Part shown: piece after piece, positions 20,672 to 30,030 of the stretch
Layout: every line of letters begins with the position of its first letter
Position numbering within the stretch: position 1 is the first letter of the stretch
Source: Eutreptiella sp. 'Long Island Sound 2002'
Lineage: Eukaryota > Euglenozoa > Euglenophyceae > Eutreptiales > Eutreptiaceae
Length of the DNA stretch: 64,000 bases
Reading direction: 5' to 3'
Assembly: GCA_964036045.1 (NCBI GenBank)
Contig: OZ038380.1
Coordinates: forward strand, 120,375,199 to 120,439,198
The notes under the pieces: generated by a model
Told to the model about the DNA's origin: nothing
Databases searched by the model: none
The model's input: the letters and a program-made list of their open reading frames with translations, nothing else
Made by a program: the position numbers and the translations under genes

Positions 20672-22229
20672 GATTGGTGCACCTCTGTGGCGGATTTGGG
20701 ACAAGGGAGCACCTCCGTCAGCGCAGACCCTGTCCGTGCGGAAACAACTGCAAAGGAAGGCTCAGGCACCAGCATGAGCGCCTGCGACACAGACACAGCT
20801 GGGCACTTGCGAAGTGATCAATGTCTCCAAGCAGGACAACCAAGGGGCCAAGTGCAGCTTGACAGCATGCCGTATTGGAAATATTGAAGAGACACCACCA
20901 GCCTGTTCTCGGGACTTGCAGTACCCGTTGTGGGTTGTCAACGCTAACCTCTTCGTGGAATATGACTCTGCAGGATTCGTTCCTCAGTGGGTATTCGATG
21001 TGATGATGTTTGGTAGGGATCTGACTTTCTATGGCGAGACTGATGTGGTGTTCTGAATTGGCCGAGACATGCAGAGACTGTGGCTCCTCAGAAAGAAGAA
21101 GGGTCTAACTACAGTGCATTTCTATCATGCCCGAATGCTGGTATACTCTTGGACATCGGGTTCTGTGACAACCAACATGTATCAGTTTAACGAGCACACT
21201 TTGTGGATGGCAACAACAAGCGGCTCGGATAAGCGGGTATATCCGCTGCTTTCGCTGATTTTGATGTTATTGAGTGTGCGAGGCCTTGCGCGCTGTTGTC
21301 TCAGTCATACCTCTTTGTTCATCGCATTTGCAGTTGCCCAAATATCTGACGTACTCAGGTGGACATTTCGAAGACAAGCATAACAAGGACCTCTCTGGCT
21401 TCATGCCTCTGTGTCACGTGCTGTGGTACCTTGACAAGTATCTGGTTGATTGTGGGGATACTGATGCAGTGGTTGTTGTGGGTGACACGCCAGCCATGGC
21501 GGCAAAGATGGCGATGTTGGACGGGAGGCCTAAAGTGGCGCTTCTGGCTGTGCCAGGGATGAAGCCAAAGGACCATAGCAATGCCGTTGGAGGTGCTCTG
21601 CAGCATGCCATCGCCATGCAGTACATGTTGGAAGAATACCAGGTGGAGCAGGGAGTGACAGGTGCACCTTCGGATACTCAGGAACAATGGCTTTTGCGTG
21701 GCATGCCATTCCGTATTTGGAATAGCAACCGAGGTTAAGAAGGGCCCAGAAGGTGCATGCTGCAGAAGCCGCCCAAAAACAGGTTGCGCGGAGGCCCCTG
21801 GTGATGACAGTGAGTCTACTGCGCCTAAGCCTGCACCTACCCTGCCCAACCTGAAGAAGACTGCCCAAGCTGTACCAACTCGGGGTACTGCAGCAGGAAA
21901 ACGAACCCCCTCAACTAGCAAGAAGCAGGCAAAAGAAGAAGGAAAGGAATCGGAAAAGGCTCAAGAAACAGACGATGAGGATGGCGACCCAGCAGAGGCG
22001 GAAGCGGGCACCCGCCTCTCACATTGATGCAGCTCCCGATGATGCGGGTAAGGACCAGCCAAAGAAGAAAGGGAAGATTGCTGCAAGTGCAAGTGCAGAG
22101 AGCGAGCCGCAATCGCGTTCTGCTGCTCAGCACCTCCGTGGTACCGTTGCCTCCCCGAGTGGGGGAGGTTCGGTGGCAAGAAGCCTGAGCTCCCGGTGGG
22201 TTAATGTGGCAGGACTGAAGAAGAAGTAG
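20672..22229 (+). pseudogene. Element D gene c, unidentified, broken
   Basis: The first part reads WCTSVADLGQGST and then, in another frame, CSLTACRIGNIEETPP, YPLWVVNANLFVEYDS and RDLTFYGETDVVF, a TGA at 21,054-21,056, and IGRDMQRLWLLRKKKG. A phase-0 intron 21,237-21,333 (GTATAT...CAG) with a hairpin joins SGSDKR to LPKYLTYSGGHFEDK. Next come TDAVVVVGDTPAMAAKMAML and GRPKVALLAVPGMKPKDHS, then a Lys/Glu/Pro-rich tail over frameshifts to GLKKK and TAG at 22,229. The globular middle and the basic tail suggest a nucleic-acid-associated protein. I cannot assign a family. Confidence 0.5.
21273..21294 (+). repeat. Palindromic hairpin P7, inside an intron
   Basis: AGTGTGCGAGG faces CCTTGCGCGCT. All three departures are G-U pairs in plus-strand RNA. 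It lies 36 bases after the donor and 39 before the acceptor of the 97-bp intron 21,237-21,333. Confidence 0.85.
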
Positions 22230-22272
22230 GTCGGGTTTTAGCCAGGTGTTTTTTACTTTTCTTGCAGTCATG

Positions 22273-22294
22273 GGTGCGCGAGGTGTCCCGCACT
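22273..22294 (+). repeat. Palindromic hairpin P8, degraded
   Basis: GGTGCGCGAGG faces TGTCCCGCACT, with two true mismatches. It lies just downstream of the TAG at 22,229, so in the 3' region of element D. Confidence 0.6.
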
Positions 22295-22430
22295 TGCCTT
22301 CGACGCGAATGCATTTATATGCCCCCAAGGGCTTGTACATTTTTGTTGAGCTTTTCTTTCAATGTTTGCATGTTGTCATTTCATGTCGTGTTCTTGCTGC
22401 CTTCTGTGAACAATTGTCTCCACGACCTTG

Positions 22431-22452
22431 AGTGTGCACGCCCTGGCGCACT
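22431..22452 (+). repeat. Palindromic hairpin P9, degraded
   Basis: AGTGTGCACGC faces CCTGGCGCACT. The outer seven positions pair and the inner part does not. It lies in the 3' region of element D. Confidence 0.55.
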
Positions 22453-23049
22453 GAGGGACAGAAAAAAGCAATTTGTTTCGCAGGACAAACTTTGTTGCGA
22501 CTGGTGATCCACAGAGTTACAGTTTTGAAATTGAGCATTCGAAAGGGCAGGTGCTTGTGGGATTTTGAAATACAAAAACAACAACATCGGCAATACCGAC
22601 CCTTCGAATCATTCAAAGAAATCATTTTTCTCCATTACCGACATCTAAAAAAACCAGCAAAATGCCTGAAAACCATGTTTTTGGCGCTGTCTGATTCATA
22701 GGTGTTGTAAATGTCTAAAAATAATGACTTTTTTGGTTACCATTTTTTGGTGTCCGCCCCTTCCAAAAGGGGGTGCTCTTTGCGTGGGCTGAGATGCATG
22801 TCGGGTGAAACTGCTCACCAGCTTTGTATTGTGCGCCACAGAGCTCGGCTCAATTCGGAGCCCATCCCTTTTGCCCATGTAGGAAAGAGCTGTCTCTTGC
22901 GTAGGGTATTCAATACAAGTAGGGCATGCTCTTTCCAACGATAGGCTGGGTAGCGCTTTCACTGGAAATTTCTGAAGACCTGTGAAAGCTTTTGGGCGTT
23001 AAGACTTCCAGTACTTTCGGGGCAGGGGGGCAATGCACATCCGGATAGC

Positions 23050-23850
23050 GTACCGCCCTCTTCTGTGTCCTGCAGTCAGAGACGAATCTTACATAGCAAC
23101 TGAGATCAGTCCCGTGTCCGGCGCAAAAGACAGAGGTGCATTGAAGCATGTCTACTTCTGTCCCTCCCTCTCCACCGGCAGTTGGACCCCGAGCAGGTTT
23201 TCGAAAAAATGCTGGATTGTTTTCAGGGAGGTACGTCCATGTGGAACGCCCATGATGTTGTCAACATACCTGAGAGGACTGATGGTTAGCCCCATACGTC
23301 CATGGGCTTTTCATCTTGCGAAATTTTGTGTTTTGTCCCTGGACCCGGTAAAGAAGGCATGTTCGTTCATCAGGCAAAAGGTATTTGCAAGCTGGACTGA
23401 GCATGTTCCTCCTATTGCCACGCCCTGCTTATAGAATTTGTTGGACACCACGAACAAGTCATTATAGAAAACCTCAAAATGCAGCTAGGGCATAATGCAG
23501 CTCTGGGTGTTACATTCGTGCCCTGGACCATATGCCTCACACTGGTTGGTCAGGGCCTGCCAGTCTCTTTTGATGCGTGCGGACAGAGGATACTCGTTTG
23601 GCAAGGAAGATGGTGACGCTGCAGAGGTAAGCTTCTTCAAGCGGTGGTACTGGTATGTCATGCACAAGAGAGGCAAATATTTCTTGGAGAAGGGACTGCT
23701 GGGTGGTACAATGGGAGGGCATGAACAATATTTCAAGGCGTGGAGGCAGGTTGAATTTATGGCATGTATGTGCCACCTTGTGTCTATGCATTGCAAGTTG
23801 TGTGTGATGACATGGGGTGACATTTTGTTTCTCCCGCGGCACAAGGGCAT
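23050..23850 (-). pseudogene. Reverse transcriptase of the Penelope-like element
   Basis: Readable minus-strand motifs are LPNEYPLSARIKRDW, then FYNDLFVVSNKFYKQGVAIG and GTCSVQLANTFCLM, then, after a stop, PLRYVDNIMG. The spacing of a GVxIGGxxSxxLAN block followed by RYVD(D/N) matches motifs B and C of PLE/telomerase-type RTs. The second catalytic Asp of RYVDD is Asn here, and a TAG/TGA lies between the blocks, so it is inactive. A CxxC-poor region follows (CRTQKRAVRYPDVHCPP) with no assigned role. Confidence 0.6.
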
Positions 23851-24049
23851 CAGTAGATGCGATAGTTGCAGGGTTCGGGTAGGTTGGTTTACGGCATGCT
23901 AGGCTTCCTTTGCGTAGTTGATGTTCTGGGTGTCAGTGTGCCGAGGGGTATGGATGTGTTGCCATTGTTGTTTGTTTTTTAATCCTGCCACTGTCTGCAA
24001 GTTCCAGACGTGAGCTCCAAAACGTGCGATCCATTTGAACTCCTTAGAG

Positions 24050-24672
24050 TCATCATCCTGCTTGAGCATCACTTACAGTGGCACTATCAGAAAACATTCA
24101 GGGCAATGTTCATACATGGCTGCGTGTAACCCTTCCTCCCTGTTGTGAAAACGTGGATCGCCTTGTTCCCATTTCCAATTCAAGGTGTCACGAACATGTT
24201 CTTTGAATCTCTGGACCAGGGAGCGGACGCTGTGTTTGCCGCCTGTTTAAGAAACGTATACCTTGCCTATGCAGTTGCAGATGATTGCGTAGATCATTGT
24301 ACCTTTCTGACGAAAATTCACATTCCACGCTGGGGCCATACAGATTACGTGGTATTCCCAAGAGAGAGGACTCCATTGCAGCATGTCCTTGCTGAGTTGT
24401 AGGTTTAGGGCAAGTGTGCACGAGTTGATGCGTCCTTCGTACAAGTGCCCACATTCATCTTGGAGAATGTCCCAGCAGTTATGATACAGTGTTTCACAAG
24501 CTTCTATACGTAGCATGTTGGGGTGGCTTTCGGGGGCAATACACCAGTCACCTCGGCAACAGTTAGTGATGCGGATATCACCAGCAATAAATGTTGGTAC
24601 GTCAAAGTGGGTGGTTCCCGTGGACCACCACTCAACATTGAAGGTTTTGGGGATAGGTTTCATGTGTCTCAC
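24050..24672 (-). pseudogene. GIY-YIG endonuclease segment of the Penelope-like element
   Basis: The frame runs to MIYAIICNCIGKVYVS, a TAA, then TGGKHSVRSLVQRFKEHVRD and later EGLHAAMYEHCPECF. This is the IYxI...GKxYVGxTG...R(F)xEH arrangement of GIY-YIG nucleases, with the expected Arg and the His/Glu-containing helix. The Gly-Glu of YVGET has become Ser plus a stop. Upstream, CRGDWCIAPESHPNMLRIE and a further Cys/His-rich part may be an accessory zinc site. The domain would nick target DNA. Confidence 0.6.
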
Positions 24673-25255
24673 ACCGAGCCTGTGTCTGTGGTTGCGTATG
24701 TCCGTGCATGCACTGGTGCGAATGGGGGTCCCTACCCCTTACACTAGGTTCAGAAATTCGGGTTTCAGGTAGCCATTAGGCGAGAATGACCCACGGCAGG
24801 GCCAAAGCCAGTCTCCACTGAACTTTCTCGCCCATAATGGCCTGTTTCTAACCCAAAAAACCCTTGTTTCCTGCGCGTCAGCGCAAGCAACAACTGTCCG
24901 CGTCGCCTGTGTTATGAGAAACGTTGAGAATTTGGTTGTCAATTTTTTAAGAGTTTAATAGTTTTAGGCATAGAAAGATTAATTTTGGGAATATCTGCAT
25001 CTTACAGCACTAAGCCGGCGCGGATCCCCGAGCGTCCATCTCAGCGTTAGAGGGTTAGTTGTCGATTCGCTGAAATACTCTTACATTTCGGTCATAAGCA
25101 CAAATTGTAGCACAACACTCAGTGTGTGCATGCGGGCTTTAGTTGGGCGTCAAGTTGACGCGTAGCGGTGTCAACGCGTCGAGAGGCGAGCAAAGCAAAC
25201 AGTTTCTTTTCGGCATAAATGGCTCTAGCTTACTCGACTTTGGTGTCCTGACCGG

Positions 25256-25288
25256 CAGGACTGTCTTCCCGCCATGACGACAGTCCTG
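25256..25288. repeat. Inverted repeat CAGGACTGTC...GACAGTCCTG
   Basis: Perfect 10-bp arms around a loop of about 13 bases. It could be a hairpin or a protein-binding dyad; its role is unknown. Confidence 0.7.
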
Positions 25289-25680
25289 AGCTGGACACGG
25301 CGTTGTTGTTCTTGATAGCGGTGACAGGTCGTTGTCACTTTTGGCTAAATTTGTGTGATTTCTTTGCCTACTTCACCCTTACCCTAACCATGGAGTAGGT
25401 TTGAAACTTACTACTCCTCCGTGACCGTTAACCTATAAATTTCTATTCCATTTCTCTGATTTCACCATGGATTGAGAGGTGAATAAGCTGTCAGAAATAT
25501 TCGTAAGACATGTAATTCCCTTATCTTTTTTTGCCTTTGCATGACCAAGGGTAGGACAAGGGGTGTGAACTTGGAAGGGTGTAAGTTTCAAAACTCTTTT
25601 CATGTTCAGTAAACTGAAACATAGGGAGGACACACCCTCCCCCCTTGAATCTGCTTCACAATAATTCTGAAATCCATGCT

Positions 25681-25716
25681 GCTCACGGACACGTATCCAT
25701 TGGGGTGTCCGTGAGC
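25681..25716. repeat. Perfect 12-bp inverted repeat
   Basis: GCTCACGGACAC (25,681-25,692) and GTGTCCGTGAGC (25,705-25,716) are exact reverse complements with a 12-base loop. It lies about 220 bp upstream of the Gag-like ATG at 25,938, so it could sit in the untranslated leader of that element. Confidence 0.8.
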
Positions 25717-25937
25717 AAGGCCCACCTCTCCCGCCGCCCAGCCCTTCATGTCTAGCACTGGGGGGGTCTATGTGAAATTTGTCTTAGGCCCCAGCTGCAC
25801 CAGCAACAGCGCCAGCAACAGCGATCCTGAGGCTGGGATTCCCAGCCACCGCTGATCACCCACTACGCCTCCGTGGATTCAACACTGGGCTGAGGCGCTG
25901 CAGTCACCGCGGTCCAGCCTCTCCTCCCACACGCGGC

Positions 25938-26778
25938 ATGGCTTGGGATTACTACATAGACATAGCCACAGTGCTGGACTATCCAGAAGAACATCAGCCC
26001 GAGACGGAAGATGGCGATGGTCCCTCTTCGCATGGATCCAGCCACGAAGAGCCGTTGAGTTTGGACCCACCCTCTCGGATTTATGGGAAACGTCGGCTAT
26101 TTGTATGATTCTGAGGGCCATATGGAGATGTTGGTTGATTATGTGGGTCCAGACCAGCTGGACTGCCAGCCGCATGTACCTCAGGTGCACCCCCCGGATG
26201 TGGACGTGGATACACAACATGAACTCAAGGACCTGTCTGGTGACACCCTCGTTCGGTCTCCAGTTTTTGACGGTGGGGAAAATATGGACTTCCAGGGCAA
26301 TCAAGCCCATATTGCTTTCAGAAAACCAGCCCGGCGCGCCCAGGGAAAGGTCTTGAGGATTCGGAACCGCATGGGCCGATCCAAATATGTAGGATCCAAC
26401 CAGGATACCTGTATCTTAACCCCCGAGTGGTATAAAATGGTGTGCAATTGGGCCGGGGGAGCTTTTCTGCCGCAGCTTAACCACTTGTCCAAGTTTCAGG
26501 GTGACCATGCTTACCAACCAAATCTGTCGTCGACCTCCAGTACGCACCAGCAGAAAAAACGTATGTGGCCCATGGTTTGTTTTGTACCCTGCAGGGACCA
26601 CACGTTGTTTCTGCATCCCAAGGAGTCTGAGAGTGCCGGCATGGTAAAAAGATGCCGTTGTGATGGCGCGAGGGGAGTAATAATTGTCCTGGTCAGTACC
26701 AAGGAATCTTGGTTCTGGTCATTAGCGGAAGTTACCGTCAATTGGTGGGATCTCCACCGGGATGAAACAATTTTTTAG
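25938..26778 (+). pseudogene. Gag-like polyprotein N-terminus, third element
   Basis: ATG at 25,938 starts MAWDYYIDIATVLDYPEEHQ, acidic and Ser-rich. After a frameshift near 26,085 the frame continues GNVGYLYDSEGHMEML, VDYVGPDQLDCQ, and DTCILTPEWYKMVCNWAGG to a stop at 26,778. Position upstream of RT and the acidic, low-complexity start support a Gag assignment, but no zinc knuckle or capsid motif is certain. Confidence 0.4.
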
Positions 26779-27104
26779 CATGTCAACGGAACACAGCATA
26801 TGCAGGAGCCTGATACTCAGTATCCAGCGATAGCCTCCGACTGTTCAGGTCACCAACAGGAAGGCGTGAATCGTACGGACTGGAAGCGTCCCAGAGTCGA
26901 GGATATAATCTGGACCCGGAGGGAGGGTTCGACAAGGTCATTGGGACGCATACGTCCCACAAGAGGCGGAATATTCATTCTCCACGACAACATACCAACC
27001 TGTTTGGGAAAAGGCCCAAGGGTACGGACCGCAAAGGGTGCAGGCTCAAGTGCCACAAGTTAACACTCCTCAGATAGGGCCCTCTCGATACGCTAGACCC
27101 TGAG

Positions 27105-28528
27105 TTGTCCTACGTGAGTTGCCTCCTAATGCTGGAACCCTTGGTCCAGCTCCAAGTTGAGGAGATGAATGCCCGCTATAAAATCAGTGAGTTGCAGCTA
27201 GCGGAGACCAAGGCCCTGGACCAGTTCCAGGAGGCCATCGCAAAACTAACCGAAATCTGCTCCACTGATGGTCGGCGTGTGGTTCCTGGCACGGGTGCAC
27301 CCACAGGACGAGATATCAAGGCAAAAACTGACCCACCTGCTTGGATGGTTCGCTCCTTCGCCGAGGTGACCAAGCATGGTCCGTCGCTTGATAAGGACGA
27401 ACGTTCATGCGAAAAGGTTTCTCAGTCGCGCACCAAGGTGGGTCTTATACTTAGAGAGGCCATACCGCTCATGGGATCTGATTTGGCGCCCCCTACCGCT
27501 TTGCTTCAGGACAGAGAACGTAGTGTTAGGTCAGTGATCGAAGTGATGGTTAGCTCCTTGGTGAGTTAGCCACCGAGCTTCGCAACCGCATCTATGAGGA
27601 CTTTGCAGACTCAGTGTTCGAACCTACGGCAAACGAATACATGCAAAACGAGGCCAATGCCTTGAAGCCAAGTTCAAAGGATGTGAGTTTCTTCAAATTG
27701 GAGTTGAAGCCTGGCTCTCAACGCCGAGCATGCAACCCCATACAGGCTCAGGGAATCCAGGAAGGAGAGATGAGCAAAAGAATCAAAGGATTCCTTGATA
27801 AAGGATAGATTGTCGGATGCCACAGTTGCTGGGTCACGAGAGGGTTCCTGGTTCCAAAGAAAGGCACCAACAAATGCAGATTGGTCATCGATTACCGGTA
27901 TGTGAACCCGTGTCTAGAAGGACATGAGTTCTGGGTACCGGTGATAGAAGATCCTCTCCAAGGGCAGGCTGGAAACGATCGCTCGAGCCTTCTGGATCTG
28001 GAAGATGGTTTCCATCAGATGCCCCTGTTAGAGCAGCGCAGGCAGTTGACCGCCTTTTAAACCCCCGCAGGGACATTTGAGTGGAAGGTCCTGCCCATGG
28101 GGGTTGAGGCTGGGCCATGGCTTTTGTGCGCGTTTTGGGCAGGTGTGTTTGCCGCCTTAGACCCCATATCAGAGCCTACATAGATGACAATCTAGTAGGC
28201 ACACAACCAACTTGCAGTGGCAAAGGGAAACTCCTCGATTTGCAAGCCATAATGGAACATTATAAACTCGTAAGTGAATTGTTCGAGCTATTAAAGGAGT
28301 GCCAGTTGCAAGTTAAGAAGGAAAAATGCTTCCTCTTTTGCACTCAGGTGAAGTACGTTGGCCACATCTTGCATGAAGGCCAACGCTCTCTGGCACCCCG
28401 GAAGGTCTCCGCGGTGTGTAAGTGGTCCAAGGATAGGATTCGGACGCCAAAGCAGATGAAGAGTTTCCTCGGCATCTGCAAGTGGTATTCGATTTATATC
28501 CCGAACTACGCGTCACCGGCAGCGCCGC
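27105..28528 (+). pseudogene. Reverse transcriptase, third element
   Basis: A coiled-coil-like stretch (EEMNARYKISELQLAETK) leads to RGFLVPKKGTNKCRLVIDYR, SLLDLEDGFHQMPLL and TFEWKVLPMG, typical Ty3/gypsy fingers and palm. After a frameshift, RAYIDDNLVG carries the catalytic YIDD, followed by FCTQVKYVGHIL and KQMKSFLGICKWYSIYI of the thumb. Stops occur near 27,806 and 28,059. It would synthesise cDNA but is inactive as it stands. Confidence 0.8.
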
Positions 28529-29127
28529 TCATGGATTCACTTGCCGGAAAGTATAAGTACAATCCTGATAAACGCACCAGGAAGGTCCCAGCGCGTAAGC
28601 AAACCATCTGTCGGACTAATCCTTTGCGTGAGAACTTCGAGAAGATCAAAACATCCCTATGTGGGGCTTGCAGCCTGTATATACCCAGGGACCAAGGCGA
28701 GTTCGCCATCCATACGGATGCGTCAGACCACGGCATTGGCGCTGTCATGGAACAGAAGCACGACCAGAGAAACTGGCGTCCCTTTTCTTTTTTTGTGTCG
28801 AAAACTCCAGGGCAGCGTCAAATACGACTCTGACAGGAATATCTGGGGGTGTTTGGGCCAGAGAGCATGTTCAGTGAGGGGAAAAGAGACTTACGCCCTG
28901 GTGTCCTGTCTTTTGAAGTTCAAAAGCTGGATATCAGGGCGCCAGGCCACTGTCTTCACTGACCATAAGTCCCTGGAGTCATGGTACAAAGAAGAGCTTT
29001 GTACCATGGCTGGTCTGTTGAGAAGTCGCGGCTGGTGGCACGAATTCCTCTCCTGGTATAACATTGTAGTTGTCTACAAACAGGGAGTGGAAGAGGATGC
29101 CGCCAACAGGATGTCCCGCTGGGCCTA
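28529..29127 (+). pseudogene. RNase H, third element, truncated
   Basis: FAIHTDASDHGIGAVMEQ contains the first catalytic Asp. After a frameshift near 28,830 the sequence gives KETYALVSCLLKFKSW (catalytic Glu region), VFTDHKSLESW, and VVVYKQGVEEDAANRMSRWA, the classical domain end. The frame stops at a TAG formed by the AGGT run at 29,126, so the element was cut here by the neighbouring repeat. Confidence 0.8.
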
Positions 29128-29620
29128 GGTAGGTAGGTACGTAGGTGCACTCGGTCGTGGAGAGGTGCCCAATGGTTCCCGCTGGCGTTGCCGCTGTGAC
29201 GAGCACGAAGAGGCTCCGCGCTTGAAGAGGTGAGGCAACTTACCTCCCACTATACCTGACTGGTGGCCCCCAACAAAGCGGCTCCGGGCAACACTGGAAG
29301 AGCTGATTGCCACCAGCGTTACGTACTTGTCATGCCGGGATGGTGTGCCCCCGTGCTTGCGCACGTCCCCTCCTTTGGGCGGAGCCCTGGGGCTTCACCA
29401 GACTTCCTGACGTATCCTGTTCCCAAGGCATGCATGCATGTTCTTGGTACTGGGGTTCCGAGATGCTTGGGGGTCGCACGCTCCGCCTCCAGTCCCAAAG
29501 CAGCGCAGGCCTTAGGATGCAGCTTTACCCCCGGTCTCCGGATCTCGTTTGGCCGGGTCATGTACATGGCACGGGCTGCCTGATTGCCCAGGGTATGGAC
29601 ACTGGGTTTCCTACTGTTGT
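29126..29620 (-). repeat. (AGGT)n-ended dispersed repeat, third copy
   Basis: TAGGTAGGTAGGTACGTAGG at 29,126 is followed by sequence that shares CAACAAAGCGGCTCC with the repeat starting at 45,838. On the minus strand this is the ACCT-tail end of the same dispersed family. Confidence 0.45.
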
Positions 29621-30030
29621 GGGGCTCTTGTGTTTGGGTCTGAGGTTCGCAGTAACCCCGCCAAACCTGGCCGGGGTCTAGGGTGTGTGTGTTTGGGTAC
29701 GAGTTTTGGCTTGGCCGCCCATTCCTGGCTGGGGTTTGTGGTGCGGGTGTTTAGAGTTTGGTTTCGCGGTGAGCCCGCAATTCCTGGCCCGGGTCTAGGT
29801 TTGTGTGTGTTTGGGTATGGGTTTTGGTATTGCCTGCCCATTCTTGGCTGGAGTTTCTGGTGCGTGTGTTTTGAGTTGGGTTTCGCGGTAACCCCGCCAT
29901 TCATGGCTGGGGTCTAGGTTTGTGTGTGTTTGGGTATGGGTTTTGGCTGAGCTCCGCCAATTTCGGCTTGGGTTTGTGGTGCGTGTGTTTCGGTCTGGGC
30001 TTTTTCTGCACCCCGCTTTTCCTGGCTAGG
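29620..30030 (+). repeat. 118-bp minisatellite
   Basis: Units marked by GGTCTAGGTTTGTGTGTGTT start near 29,676, 29,792 and 29,912, with TTTCGCGGTAACCCCGCC before each. About three and a half copies. Confidence 0.7.

Larger units (their letters stand above)
16031..22500 (+). mobile_element. Element D copy 2, intron-containing
   Basis: The left 1.65 kb duplicates element D copy 1. The element then continues with further plus-strand coding blocks to a stop at 22,229 and a 3' region to about 22.5 kb. Hairpin motifs P3-P9 occur throughout. I infer one element because the hairpin occurs in both the duplicated and the unique part and, apart from a weak 18-bp palindrome of different type at 8.75 kb, was not seen elsewhere. 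The right boundary is approximate. The coding frames show no transposase, RT or recombinase signature I can name. Confidence 0.5.
22700..24950 (-). mobile_element. Penelope-like retroelement with N-terminal GIY-YIG, degenerate
   Basis: On the minus strand a GIY-YIG nuclease segment (about 24,303-24,050) precedes a reverse transcriptase segment (about 23,480-23,170). In classical Penelope-like elements the nuclease follows the RT; the order seen here is that described for the permuted Naiad/Chlamys clade of green lineages, protists and animals. Several in-frame stops and frameshifts show it is dead. No terminal repeats could be delimited, so the boundaries are approximate. Confidence 0.6.
24951..25937. 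other. Spacer before the third Ty3/gypsy element
   Basis: AT-richer DNA with no convincing frame. It contains two perfect inverted repeats (listed separately) and a TATA-like GTTAACCTATAAATTTC at about 25,426-25,442. It may include the LTR or leader of the following retroelement, but no second LTR copy is in the window to prove this. Confidence 0.4.
25938..29127 (+). mobile_element. Third Ty3/gypsy-type element, plus strand, truncated
   Basis: Gag-like, linker, RT and RNase H segments follow in order and end abruptly at 29,127, where an AGGT tetranucleotide run begins. The RT uses YIDD, unlike HIDD of the two minus-strand chromoviruses, and the Gag region does not resemble theirs, so it is another family. 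Integrase and LTRs are not visible. Confidence 0.7.

Noticed and set aside
18419-22229. Host gene with introns
   Set aside because: Part of the surrounding sequence is duplicated as a unit and the same hairpin links all parts, which fits a repeat element better than a single-copy host gene.
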